Positions 20,991 through 32,930 of a stretch of DNA of 64,000 nucleotides are shown here, one piece after another. Positions within the stretch are counted from its first letter, which is position 1. Every line of letters starts with the position of its first letter. Position numbers and translations under genes: made by a program. The DNA is from Aphanomyces cochlioides (Eukaryota; Oomycota; Saprolegniomycetes; Saprolegniales; Verrucalvaceae): positions 496,001-560,000 of the forward strand of contig JAHQRK010000009.1 in assembly GCA_019828595.1 (NCBI GenBank), read 5' to 3'. The notes beneath the pieces are model-generated. The model saw only the letters and a list, made by a program, of their open reading frames with translations. It did no database searches and was not told the DNA's origin.

Positions 20991-22199
20991 ATGGTCGACC
21001 ACTTTCTCTTTTCCATGATGGAACCGCCCGATATGATCATAGACACGCCGTTTGTCGAGTACGATCAAGATGAACGCCGTGACAAGATGCTGGCCAACTT
21101 GGTCTTTGGCATGCTCGGGTTTGCCTACTTGTATCCCTACTGGGCGCTCATGCAGCCCGTCGACTACTGGATCGACTTGTTTCCGAGCACAAACGTCGAA
21201 GCTGTCATCTCGCTCGTGTACACGATTGGCACTGTCGTGACGCTGCTAGCCCTTGTTTGTGTCGGCGGCACGAATCACTACACTCGTCGAATCATCGGGG
21301 GACTCGTCACACAAGTGTTCGTCCTGGCAGCACTACCCATCGCAGCGCTGGTGTCCGAGTCAACTGGACGCTACGGTGTCGTCATCGCATGCACCATCTT
21401 GATTGCGATCGCGACGTCTTTCCTCGACAGTTCTGTCTTTGGCGTAGCTTCTCTCTTTCCAAGAGGGGCGATGGAACACGTTCAACTGGGCATTGGAGTC
21501 TCGGGCCTCTTTGCAGCCATCCTCCGTGTCGTCTCCAAGGCAGTCTTTCCGCCATCCGACGTTGCTCCCTCGACGACAGCCTACTTCTTCGTTGGGTCTT
21601 GCACTGTTGCAGTGGCGATCGTGGCGTTCCTTTATCTCTTGCGTCTGCCTCTAGCTCAACGATGCATCCATGCCAACAAGCAAGAGGCCTTTGAGTTCCG
21701 TCTGCTACGTAAGATTTGGCGCAACGAAGCTCTCGTTATCCTCTCGTACGCCACGACTCTTGCAGTGTCGCCAAGTGCGATCTCGGCCATTCAGAGCTTT
21801 CAATTCCCTCACCTCAATGAAAACGCGTGGTGGCCATTGATCCTCCTCACATTGAATGCCATGATGGAAGTCATGGGGCGATACCTCGCTCGATACCGCG
21901 GCAATTTGAATGCCCACAACGTTTGGAAAGTCGTACTCGCTCGCGTCCTCTTGGTGCCGCTGATCGTTTGCTCCGCAAAGCGAGTTTGGCTCACCCATGA
22001 CGTCATTTCCATTGTTCTCGTGACTGCTTCCGCCATCTCGAATGGATATTGCGGTACATTATCTATCGTCTTTGTCAACGATTGCGTCGATGCGCACGAG
22101 CTGTCCGCGACAGGTATGGTCTCGAGCTTGGCCATCAACGTTGGGCTCAACGTCGGTGCGGCTGTAGGTTTCCTCCTCTCTAGACTATTGCATTATTAA
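20991..22199 (+). CDS. Equilibrative nucleoside transporter (ENT/SLC29 family), copy 3
   Basis: This is an intact intronless ENT transporter of 402 residues starting at ATG 20991. It shares with copy 1 the TM1 block WALMQPVDYWIDLFP, SVFGVASLFPRGAMEH, KAVFPPSD, LPLAQRCIH, WWPLILLTLNAMMEVMGRYLA, HDVISIVLV, NGYCGTLSIVFVNDCVDA and a C-terminal SSLAINVGLNVGAAVGF. About eleven hydrophobic helices are visible. The loop between the sixth and seventh helices is short, unlike the long loop of animal ENTs. It is closer to the truncated copy 2 than to copy 1 (both end GxxLSRLLxx). Substrate preference cannot be read from the sequence. Confidence 0.85.
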   Translation: MVDHFLFSMMEPPDMIIDTPFVEYDQDERRDKMLANLVFGMLGFAYLYPYWALMQPVDYWIDLFPSTNVEAVISLVYTIGTVVTLLALVCVGGTNHYTRRIIGGLVTQVFVLAALPIAALVSESTGRYGVVIACTILIAIATSFLDSSVFGVASLFPRGAMEHVQLGIGVSGLFAAILRVVSKAVFPPSDVAPSTTAYFFVGSCTVAVAIVAFLYLLRLPLAQRCIHANKQEAFEFRLLRKIWRNEALVILSYATTLAVSPSAISAIQSFQFPHLNENAWWPLILLTLNAMMEVMGRYLARYRGNLNAHNVWKVVLARVLLVPLIVCSAKRVWLTHDVISIVLVTASAISNGYCGTLSIVFVNDCVDAHELSATGMVSSLAINVGLNVGAAVGFLLSRLLHY

Positions 22200-22278
22200 T
22201 TATAATGTGGCGTATTGATAGAGCAATGTGAAGTGTCAAAAATGAAACACATGCATAAAATGGAGTTAAGCAGACGAC

Positions 22279-25200
22279 TTATTGCGTTGCCATCAACTCA
22301 TCAATGACAATACGCATCTTCGCCAAAGGTTCAGGCGCATCACACAACGCAATGCCATGGCACGCGTCCAATGGACTCGAACCGCTTTCCAAAGACTTGG
22401 CCAATTGTTCAAAATGTTCATTCACGTCGTCGCACTACATGGAAAGAAAAGTGTCAGACAACCACATCATGACAAAGAACGCACATGAACAGTTGGGGGC
22501 AAAAATGAGCACATGGCACCAATGGCTTCACGAACAACAGGCAATTGCTTCTTGTCGAGCTTCATTACAGTGCGAATCGATTCAGACGCATATTGGCAGA
22601 AGAGGCAGCCTTCATCGGATCCGACGGCACTTTCAGGATATGCTACCCAGTCGGCGACTTTGGATTCCAAAGCCAGAGTGGCGGCTTTGCCAATTTCACA
22701 CAACTTAGTTTTGGAGCATGCTTCCGATGGATCTGTGCCGGCTTCAATCAATGACGCTAGAGAATCAAACTTGTCCACGACAGCATTGCACTACACATAA
22801 GTCAGTCCATCACCAATTTGTTGATTTGTGCCGCACCTGAGTTTCCAATTGAGGCACTTGGCTGCACAACGTGGCAAGGCCAGTCTTGAGCAACGGTACA
22901 ACGTCCTTGTCGTATTGCGCGATTGTGCGGATCAATAGAGCAGTGTCTTCACAGAGCAAGCAAGTCAACACGTCATTGGGTCGTGTTAAGGTGATGGCGC
23001 GCATCTTCAAGGCAAACATGTCCAATTGAGTTTGCACATAGCCGACGCTGCTGGCTGGCAATGCAAGCTCCTTCGTTGGCGATGATTTGCCACACAATTG
23101 GACCTTGATACACGCATCTGGAGCGGCAGTGCCGGCTTCAATCAATTCAGCCAAAGTGTCAAATTGCGTCACGACTTGTTCGCATTGGGTTTGGACTGGC
23201 AAGCGTGGGCAGAGCGATTCAATGCCTTGTTTCAAGAAGGGCACAACGTCCTTGTCGTACTGAGCCACTTGATCAATCAATTTGCCAGTGTATTCACAGA
23301 GCATACAGCTCAACTCATCCGACGACTTTGTCGCAGGGCGATCCATCCATCCTGCGACTTCCTTCTCCAAATTGTTGAGCTTCTGGACAACCAACGGGTT
23401 CAGTGCCTTGGCGCCGCACAACTTAGCTTCATCACAGGCTTCCAAGAAGTTCTTGCCATTTTCTACCAAGTCGACCAAATGATCGAATTCAGGCATGACA
23501 TGGATGCACTAAACGACGACAAAGTCAATGTCAGTTTCAATGTACAGACGTCTACCTGAGGCGTCTGCAATCGATCGCACAAGACTTCCAAGCCCATCTT
23601 AAAGACAGGGATCAATTGTTTGTTGTACTTCTCGAGCGAAAAGATGGAGCCAGCAACAGCTTCACACATTTCACAAGTGACATCATCGTTCGAGCGCTTC
23701 AAAGCAACGCCTTCCAAATCATGTAACTTTGAGGACACCAATGCATTCGAGCTACAGAGTTTAGCGCTGTCACAGGCATCCAAAAAGCTCTTGCCGCTTT
23801 CAATCAGCTCAACCAAACGGTCAAATTGAGGCATCACATTGACGCACTACACCATACATCAGTCAACTTCTGTAATTTGGTCTATGCAGCGTACCTGAGA
23901 AGTCTGGAATCGATCGCAGAGCACTTCCATGCCCATCTTGAACACTGGAATCAAATTCTTGTTGTACTTCAAAATGGCGTCGATTGCTTCGGCAATTGCT
24001 TCACAGGAAGCACACGTCACATCGTCCTTCTTGGGTGAATGCATCAAGGGTTCCAAAGCATGGACAGACTTGACTGCCAAAGAATTGTCAATCAAGAGAG
24101 CATTCTGGGCATCGCAAAGCTTGACATCTTGGCACGATTCCAAAGGGCTCTTTCCAGCTTCGATGTCGGCAGCCAGCGCGTCAAACGAGTCCACAACACT
24201 GGAGCATTTGGCTTCACTGGGCAAACGAGTGCACAAGGTTTCCACGCCCATCTTGAGCAATGGCACGACATCCTTCGAGTATTTGGCGACTTCACTGATC
24301 ATTTCACCAGTGTACTGGCAGAAGATGCAGCTCACAATTCCATTTGTTGACGCTTTTGCAACTACCGGGTTTTCATCGGCATCCATGGGGCTAAGGCGAA
24401 GAACTTCCACTTCAGGCTGGCAGAAGCCCAACTCAACACAAGCAGGTTTGGCCTTTGTTCCCTTTTCAATCAAGGCAACAAGATTGTCAAATTTGGAAAC
24501 GATGTCATGGCACTATTGCGTTCGTCATAAATCGTGTCACTGAGTGTGCTTGTTACCTTGGTGCAAGGTGGCAAAAAGTGGCACAAGTCCTTGATTGCCT
24601 TCTTCAGTGTTGGTAACGAGCTGTTGTGGTGCTTTTCAACACGTTCGATGGCATAAGCAGTGTGCTCACAAGTCGAGCAAGCCACGTAATGAGTCAAATC
24701 GTACTCCTTGTCCAAGGCAAAGACCAACTTGTCCAAAATCGCCAACAGATCGGCAGTTGACGAGTCAGCGGTTTGTGGCACAGACAGAGGAGAGCACATG
24801 TTGATAGCCTCACACCCAGCTTCTGGCGTCTTGCCTTGGGCCATCAAATTTGCAAATTCGTCAAACTTTTCATCCATCTGGTCACACTACAAGCAAATGA
24901 GTCAATTACAGGCCACAGGCAAGAAAATGTACTTGAGCAGAGGCTGGCAAATTGCTGCACATTGCTGCCACGTCTGTACGGACGTATGGCAAAGTTTCAT
25001 TACCACCTTGGTGGAGCGCCGAAGTGACGACTTGGCCGACAAATTCGCAGTAGATGCATCCTAAGTAGGTTGGTCCTGCGACAACGACTTCAGTAGAATG
25101 GCAAGCATGCACAGCACGGCATGTGCTGTCAGCGCTGTCGCCACGCTTCAAGTGCGCTGCAAGTTTGTGAAAATGCGTGGACATAAAGCGGCACTAGCCA

Positions 25201-26041
25201 AACATCAGCAAATAAACAAATCGAGCATATCTACCGTCGCGGTTTCGGGGGCCAAGGCACAAATCGAGTCGAGGCCGCCCTTGTAAAGCTGCACTCCATG
25301 AGGAAGGCCCACCAAACTTTGCATAGCAATCGCATTGTCGCGGCAAATCGCGCAGAGATCGTCGTTGTCAATAGAAGGTCGGAGACGGCTGGCAGGAAGA
25401 CTGAGTTTGTGCGCCGTGCACATCGACACCTTTTGGCATATGTTGTGTGGGGATAAGCCTTCCTTCAACCACTTGACAATATCATCGAAATGGGTCACGA
25501 GGGTCTTGCACTTGGTCGATTCAGGGAGATATTGGCACAAGAGTTTCAACGCTTCATCGACAATCTCAATCGCCAATTCTTGTTGCTGGAACGAGTTTTC
25601 AATCATTTGGACAGTTCGTTCGCACAATTCGCACGAGTCAAACGCGCCTTGCGAGTCTTTGGCTTCCATCCAGAACTTGCGCCATCCACACACAAGTTGC
25701 GGTTGGTCAATGCCACTCGCGACCATTTCTTCCACTTCTGGTGAGCTTTGGACCGCCATACATTCCTCTTCATCAGCAGGCGAGAAAAGAAGTTGTCCCT
25801 GGCATGCAGGGTTTGGAAAGAAACTTTCAAACATTTCTTCAAACATATCATCGTCATTGTGTGGTGTCTGGATCGACTTGACTGCCACTTCACACGGATC
25901 AGGTTTAACCATCACGACACTCATGACGCTCTGGACATGCGGAAAGCTCTGCTTCATCACATCATCAAACCAGTCTTCACTCAGACCGCTCGCTTGGCTC
26001 CACAGACAGGCCGCGAGCGCCGCTGATCTGTAGATCATCAT
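22279..26041 (-). CDS. Secreted protein with ten saposin B domains
   Basis: Saposin-like domains bind lipids; long arrays are secreted and often cleaved into single units. The likely ATG at 26041 starts a signal peptide (MMIYRSAALAACLWSQASG); an in-frame ATG at 26242 would add 67 residues. After a pro-region with acidic tracts I count ten domains, each with the six-Cys pattern beginning CxxC (CELC, CAIC, CIYC, CSTC, CIFC, CASC, CEMC, CMLC, CLLC, CLFC) and with LC...LP and C...C...LC-type spacing. In seven of the ten, a short intron falls at the same place, just before the fourth Cys. The stop is at 22279, after MRIVIDELMATQ. Linkers between domains may be processing sites. Possible roles are membrane permeation or lipid uptake; function is inferred only from fold. 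Confidence 0.88.
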
Positions 26042-26714
26042 CCTCCTCCCACGTCCGACTTGGAAAAAGATATGCCTGGGACCGAGCTCAAGGAAGAATT
26101 CATCCCAATTAAGTGCGCTTTTGCGAATGAACTTGGTTTTTGTATACTGGATAATGTCCATCGTACTTTTCGAGAACATCGATGTTGGACAGGTCAATAT
26201 CCCTTGCTTTAAGGACACTGCGATGGACAGAAAGGACAGCATGTGAGATAGATAGGGCGATCAACAGCTACAGCTGCAGCGTTGGGGTTGACTGCTAATG
26301 GCTATTCGCTTGTTAACTCTGGAGTTGATGGAAGCGAACGATGGGCGCAGTCGTCCGGTATGATACGAGGTACTATTTAAATCCTTTCAAATGAATATTA
26401 TAATAAAATACTGACACGAAATATAAACTCCCTACCCCCACCCCCACCAACCCCGTTTCATGTTAAAGTAACTTAAATATGTTCTTGTTGTGAATTCACT
26501 TTAAACTGAAACGAATATTTTGGAAAATTGAGTAAATTTCGTTTACGTGACTTGATAAACTTACAAGACCTCGCTGGACCATGGAAACTTGTGTAAGTCG
26601 AGTAAATATTTAGCCAATAGAATCTCACGAAATCTGTTCAGCATTTACACAACTTAAGTTTAAGTGAGCCAATAACTTAAAAACCACAGAAATAAATATG
26701 TCGCCCGACATTTA

Positions 26715-27235
26715 GGGCTCGTCTGGATGCCACCTATTATTGAGATAATTCGCAATATTTTGATCAATTATTGCATAATTTTGATTATCGCATAATGCAC
26801 TGTCTGGATGCCAAATATTGCATAAATTTTATTGCAATAATTTATTTCAAAACAGGCCAAATATGTAAGGGCCCGTCTGGATGCCACCTATTATTGAGAT
26901 AATTCGCAATATTTTGATCAATTATTGCATAATTTTGATTATCGCAAAATGCACTGTCTGGATGCCAAATATTGCATAAATTTTATTGCAATAATTTATT
27001 TCAAAACAGGCCAAATATGCAATAAATAATATTCTACTCAAAGTAGAATATTTTCCCCAATATCGTATAATCCACACAAATTCCCAATGATTATTTTAAT
27101 TTCGTGGGAATCCAGACAGTCTGAAATTTTAATTATCGTGATATTATAATGCGTGGTTTGTATTATTTTGACCAAAATACAAAAAATCACATAACGAATT
27201 TTCACAATATTTTTTATTTGGCATCCAGACGGGCC
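26715..27235. mobile_element. Tourist-like MITE (PIF/Harbinger type) with internal duplication
   Basis: The left end GGGCTCGTCTGGATGCCA at 26715 and the right end, whose complement is GGCCCGTCTGGATGCCA, form terminal inverted repeats flanked by TTA on both sides (26712-26714 and 27236-27238), as expected for PIF/Harbinger elements. The interior is AT-rich and non-coding. A 154-bp block that includes the left terminus is repeated in tandem from 26869. Confidence 0.8.
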
Positions 27236-27238
27236 TTA

Positions 27239-27828
27239 AATTATATTGATTGAAGTGGCCCACGACATGGATAACATCATCCAAGGTCGCACACTGATGC
27301 GTTCTGTGCCCATGGCCGAGAGACAGGGGCATTCAGTACTGGGTGAGCTGCTTGATCTTTGCCGACGCATGCAGTCGCAAACGGGATGTTGATCTCCTCG
27401 TTGAAGGATAAACCAATCTATTGGATGTGACGTGCAGATTTAATCAAACGCAAGAGTCCTGCGTGTAGATTGTTTGTGGTGCCGCCCACTCCTGGGACCA
27501 TGCATTCGCGGGATCTCACGAGCAATGACAAGAAAGATCCCGTCTTGTGTGGCTCCTCTAGCCGGTGCGACTTTCGTGGAATGAAGACCCAAGTAACGGA
27601 CAGCTCCAAGAACTCCTTTGGCAAGACTACGTACTCACTTGCTGACAAAGTACTTCGTCAATCTTGCACATCTCCACTCAAAGTGTCGGAGCTACTACAG
27701 CATCTTGGTGGGCAGGATACAGGCGTGAAGAAAAACGCGACAGCAAGAGGAGATGAAACCTTCATGTTGCAAGATATTTTTGGCGCCACTTGTAACGCAA
27801 GCGAAACGGCCACCCATCTACTCGAGCC
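27239..27828. other. Intergenic region upstream of the C2-PH-ANK-WW-FH2 gene
   Basis: About 590 bp with short overlapping frames on both strands but none with recognisable protein character. It probably contains the promoter and 5' UTR of the following gene. Confidence 0.4.
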
Positions 27829-30800
27829 ATGCAGCAAGGCGAGACGGCGAGAGAGCCGTCGTTGCCTTTGGACCCGATGGAATCTCCAAGGCCACAATCG
27901 AGTCGGTCGACGCTCACAGATGCCGACGCACCAACGATCGCTCCCGACGACAGTGACACGACCGACACAGAGAGTATACCCGTCGGTGTCTTGGTTCAAA
28001 AGTCTTGCGTGCATGAGAAGACCAAGACGGGCTTCTTCCAGAGGTTTGTCGGCTCCAAGGCACAGAAATATCACGTCGGTATGACCTCCTTGGACGACGA
28101 CGACAGCTCAAGCTCTGGACCTGGACTTTTGCCGATCACATCTCCCGACAGTCTGCCCAAGCGACAGATGCAACGTGCAAACTCTCTTGACGACATTCCA
28201 TTGAACCCAACGGGCGACCTAAACGCGCAGCTTGGTGAAAAGCAGGAAGACGTGGCGCCTCAGGTCGTCATCCATGAATCGCCGCAGAAACCACTTCCAG
28301 AGGAGACGACTACCGTGGGGTACAAACATCCCATTCTCCACAAGCAGTCCACTTCAACTCTCGAGAGCGCTAGCTCGACAAGCAGCTCCAGCAATGGAAG
28401 TTCTACCGAGATTTTGGTCCTCTTGACAATTGTGAGCGCATCCAACTTGCTCAAAGTACACAAGTTTGGCGTCCAAGCTCCATACGTCGAGATGCTCATT
28501 AGCTCGGACGAGATGCCATTCCGAACGACGGAATGCAAGAAAGGAGGCACAGAGGCTCAGTGGAATCAAACGTTTACTCGGCGAGTCCAAAGTCTAGACG
28601 ACACGCTCCACCTTGCTGCCAAAGCCAGCACGACTGTGATAGGCGACGTCTTGGTTTCCTTCAGATCTTTGGAGCTCACGACAGCATTGAGCAATCATAC
28701 GCTGCAACTCATTCGGGGAAAATCCGCTGAAGCTGTCGGCACGGTCTGCCTACAATGCCGTCTCCTCGATCCTACCGCTAGTTCTACCAACACAGCTGCT
28801 GCAACTGCTACAGGCGTTGTAGCTGGAGGAGAAGGGGCTGCTCCATGTCCAGTCGCGCCGCTGCCGATTCCATCCGCGGTGGATAAACCCGTGGAGCCCA
28901 AGGTGTCAGTCGCCAAAGTCAAGTACAATCACATCAATTCCACCGATGGCAATGTCGTGCCATGGGACGCTGCCATTCGAAAAGGAGCGCTCTTGTACAA
29001 GATCCCGTACCACCAGTCATCGACAGCGCCAAAGAGGAAATGGGTTGCCGTCCAGGAACTTCCCAAGCAAGGCGGGCTCTGCATCACATGGAGCGATCCC
29101 CAGAATCCCGACCACACCGGCCATGCCATGCCGCTCCATGACGTCGTTGAAGTCAAGACAGGCATCAAAACCCAAGCATTTCGCAAGCAGCATGCTGCCC
29201 AGAGCAAAGCCAACACATTCTTCCACGAAGACGTTTGTTTCTCGCTCATTTCCGCGTCGCGGTCGCTGGATTTAGCCGCATCGAGCAAAGAAGAAGCGCA
29301 AATTTGGGTCACATCGCTGCGAAGAATGCTGCAACATCAGACTGCAACGACCAGCACAACGACGAAAGCTGAAAATGCTGTGGGGTCAACGACCATCCTG
29401 ACGTCGGCCAAGATCATGAAAGACTTCAAAACTGCCGCGACGACCTCAACTAGCAGCAATAGCAATGTCAATGGCGACAAGGCCAATCGCCATGCTACGT
29501 GGTTGAAAGAGTTCTTCCGTTGTGCCAAGGCCCAGCAACTGTCGGAAATCGCCAATTACTTGTTGGAAGGTTGCCCCGTGGACCTCCTCGAGCCACAGAC
29601 CGGCGATACGATTCTCTTCCTCGCGTGTCGCTCTGGACATGTTGCTCTCCTTGAGCTGTGCTTGAAGTGGGGCGCCAAGAATGATCCCCATCCGACGTTT
29701 GGTGACACAGCGCTCCAAATCGCCGTCAAGGCATCGCAGCCCGAATGCGTACGGCAACTACTTTCGATTGCCGCCAAGAGCGACATGGACACTGAGATTG
29801 TCAACCACGTGGATCATGCCAACCAGGCGCCGTTGCACGTCGCTGCATCGCAGGGAGACCTCGTCTGTCTACAGCTTCTTTTACACCACGGCGCTGATAT
29901 TTGCGTTGTGCAGTCCAATGGCCACACGCCGCTCCATTGCGCCGTCCTAGCTGGCCATGAATCCTGCGTTGCATACATCTTGGACGTTGGCGGCGATGCA
30001 ATTATCAACACTGGCGATGTCAATGGAAACACGCCGCTGCATTGTGCCGTCAGCATCGGCCACGAAGGAATCGTCAAGCTGCTGCTTGAAAGCGCTGCCG
30101 ACGTGACGGTGTGCAACAACGAAAACTTGACGCCTTACAAGATGGCCCGACGAACCAAAGCCCGTGCGATTCAAGCGCTGTTAGCTATCTACGAACCAGA
30201 ACCACCGACGCCAAGTAAGGATGCCATGATATTGACGCACACGCAGTCTGCTCGATTGCAAGTTCGCGATGCTCTTGCCAAGCAAATGCACATCGCAGCG
30301 TCGCCAGCGAAGTCCTTAAGCGCGAGGTCGAGCTCCACGACGTTTGACGGCGATTTCGACGGCTACACCAGCAGCAGCTCGACTTCGACATCCCACGGCG
30401 ACAACACTATCTCTGCATCTGCTACATCATCCTCTTATTACCACGACTACCACCACAGCCACGCATCGCCATATTACCCACAGCATCACGTCCATGCTAG
30501 TGCTTCTGCTGTCGCGTCTTATGTTCCTCCGTCACAACATTACCCGACTTACGCTTATCCAACTGCGCCCGTAGCGCATTCACACGCCAACACGGAATGG
30601 GAAGTCAAGTATACAACCGATGGTCACGCTTACTATGTCAATCTCTACACAGGCGTCTCGCAGTGGGAAGTGCCGCCAGCTTTACAAGGCTACGATCCCT
30701 ACGCCTACTCGATCTCAACGCCACAACCTTCCTATGAAGCCTCCGTTCCTGCCGCTCCTGTTTACGACTCCAGCAGTCAGTATATTCGAGCACAACTCGC

Positions 30801-32214
30801 CGCTGCCCGCAGCCAGCAAACGACTCAAACGTCTCAACCCTCTGTACATACACCCACAGCCACTGCTCCCCAACATTTAAACATCTCAACCCCATCGTCA
30901 GCAGCAGCATCACCGTCATCTTCCCCGCGGTCAAAGACAAGCTTTTCAGAGAGGCGACGGATGGAAGGGCTCCTCGTTGAGAACCTCCAAGTCGTTACGA
31001 CTCCACTGCCGGAACCAGGTACGCGGGTGAGACGATGTTCATTGTTAACCCGGGCAGTAGGCAGCAACGTGAAACTAGACAAGGTGAACGACGACGGCGA
31101 CATCTTCCAAAAGGTAAGGCTAGTCGTCTTCAGCCATTAATTGTTGAATGCAGTCGCGGTCACGGTCACCAAAAGGCAAGTCCAAGACAGTCAAAGTGCT
31201 CGACATCAAACGTGCCAACAATGTCGTCATGACTTTGTCCGACTTTGAATTCAATTCCCATTTTGAAAAGATAACGCAGGCCATTGTCGACATGGTACGC
31301 TCTCTGTCGACTTGGTTTCCTTCAACTCTGCGCTAGGACGAAACGTCGCTGAATCTTGAACGAGTTCGCTGTCTCAAGGGTTTGTTTCCCACCGACGACG
31401 AGAAGGATACCTTGTTGGCGCGACAAGCTGACAAGGGCGAATTTGGCAAAGCGGAGAAGTTTATGATGGTAGATTTCTATGTTGAGGAGCTTGAGCCTGA
31501 CAGCTTTGTCTAGGCTTGCTTAGAAGTCGACGACATTCATGCAAGAGCGGATTGCTTCCTGTTCAAGCTAAAGGCAAGCTGATACAGTCTCCAATGCAAT
31601 GCTAAGGGAGTGAAATGTAGTTTTCAAAGACGATGACGCAGCTCAAATCGCGCGTCGACTTGGTGTCGATGATCTGCCAGTCAATTTTGGAAACGCCGGC
31701 GCTCTGCTCGCTGCTACAACAAGTAATTCTCGTCATGTTTGGCTCTTACTGACTTGTATTTTCTTAGATGCTTGAGGACAAGAAGCAGAAGGTCATGTGG
31801 GAAGAGGACAAGTACACACAACTGCTTAATGCGGGCTTTACATCGGGTGACATACCGCGAGCCCAGTTTGAAAGGCTCCAGAAGCTCAATTCTATTCCGG
31901 ACATGACATGGCTGCAGAGATCCGAGATGCAGGACATGCTCGACTCGCTCATCAATGGCTGTCGGTCTTGCCAGAACTTGCTCTCCCAGACCAAGAACAA
32001 ACTCAAAGGCGGGAACGACGGTGTGGCCATGTCGACCCAAGCGATGAACGACTTCGAAAAGTTCATCAAGGCTAGCGTCGCCCAGGTCAATGACGCATCT
32101 GAAGAGTTTCGGATGGCCAAGTCATGGGAGAGCAAGCTCGTCTCTGAGTTTGGTGTCGTGCTCGAGGAATTCAGTCCCCACGAGGTTTACTGTGCAGTCA
32201 AGCAGCTCTTTTAG
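27829..32214 (+). CDS. Multidomain C2-PH-ankyrin-WW protein with C-terminal formin (FH2) segment
   Basis: The spliced gene (27829-31113, 31154-31294, 31337-31468, 31514-31573, 31621-31722, 31768-32214; all introns in phase 0) would encode about 1388 residues. From the N-terminus: a Ser/Thr-rich region; a C2 domain (ILVLLTIVSASNLLK, about 197-310); a PH domain (ALLYKIPYHQ to AQIWVTSLRRML, about 385-500); ankyrin repeats (GHVALLELCLKWGA, NGHTPLHCAVLAGHE, NGNTPLHCAVSIGHE; about 585-785); a WW domain (TEWEVKYTTDGHAYYVN then WEVPP, about 923-950); low-complexity Ser/Thr/Pro; then formin-like VKVLDIKRANNVVMTLSDF, VRCLKGLFPTDDEKDTL and GKAEKFM. The FH2 dimerisation 'post' with the GNYMN motif is not found. 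It is likely a membrane- or cortex-associated actin regulator. The intron at 31574 is GC-AG. Confidence 0.82.
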
Positions 32215-32347
32215 GGTCAATTCAATAGTCAATAGAACTTATTATTCTCTTCCACGCGTCTTTCAGCCAGAACCACCTCAGGACGACGGACCAAAACGCA
32301 ACAATAGAATAGATGAAAGTAAAAGCAATCTATTTACTGAGTAGGAT

Positions 32348-32930
32348 TTAAAGCGATCCGGCAGAGGTCGTATACTGGAGCCGCGAGTCTGGCGAGCCTT
32401 CTTCGGGATCTCCGTACTTTGGAGCGCTTTCGGGATATTCACGGATGTTTTGTGCGTACTTTTCATGGAGTTTTGCCTCTTCTTCCCATTGGACGTGGTC
32501 ATACGTTGGCTGTCGCGTTTGAATGCGTCGTAGAATAGACTAAAAGGGAGTAAGAAGGACAGGAGAATGCAAGTTGACGTACTTGATTCTCTGCTGTGAT
32601 GCGTTGCAACTCGCGCTTGCGTTGCTCCTTGTTCAAGCTATGGCCATGTTTGATCGATTCGTTCTTGTTGTCCAACGTATCATGCTGCATGATGAAGCTC
32701 ATTTTCTCGAGGAGAATACGGTTCTCACGCTCAATCGTCGCATAACGCTCCTCTTTCATCTGTTCCTTCTTGAGGTTCTTGCGCAAGTGGGCCGGTCGCG
32801 TCGGCTCACTGTTGTCGATGCAGCTCTTGATCGTATTGAGCTTCTTCTTGTGGATTGATTGGCATCGGCTATAAAATTTGCCGTCCGTGTGCTTGTTCAG
32901 CGTCGGCAATGCCTTGCGACCACGATCCAT
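32348..32930 (-). CDS. CFAP97/Hemingway-family cilium protein
   Basis: This is a small basic coiled protein. The ATG is at 32930 (MDRGRKALPTLNKHTDGKFY), one intron spans 32540-32582 (43 nt, GT-AG), and the stop is at 32348, for about 180 residues. The segment RITAENQ-SILRRIQ across the splice, preceded by a long charged helix and followed by a DHVQWEEEAKLHEKY tract, resembles the KIAA1430/CFAP97 domain of ciliary proteins (fly Hemingway). The assignment rests on this pattern and on its divergent pairing with CCDC103, another cilium gene, across a shared 220-bp promoter. Lack of a transmembrane segment fits an axonemal or cytoplasmic role. Confidence 0.6.

Noticed and set aside
26400..26460. 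Possible rRNA or tRNA gene in the AT-rich region downstream of the saposin promoter
   Set aside because: No cloverleaf or conserved rRNA words were found; the stretch is simple AT-rich sequence with one C-rich run.
31141..31336. End of the C2-PH-ANK-WW gene at the stop at 31140
   Set aside because: A GT-AG intron at 31114-31153 joins it in phase to the formin-like exons, and the residues read before that stop have intron character.
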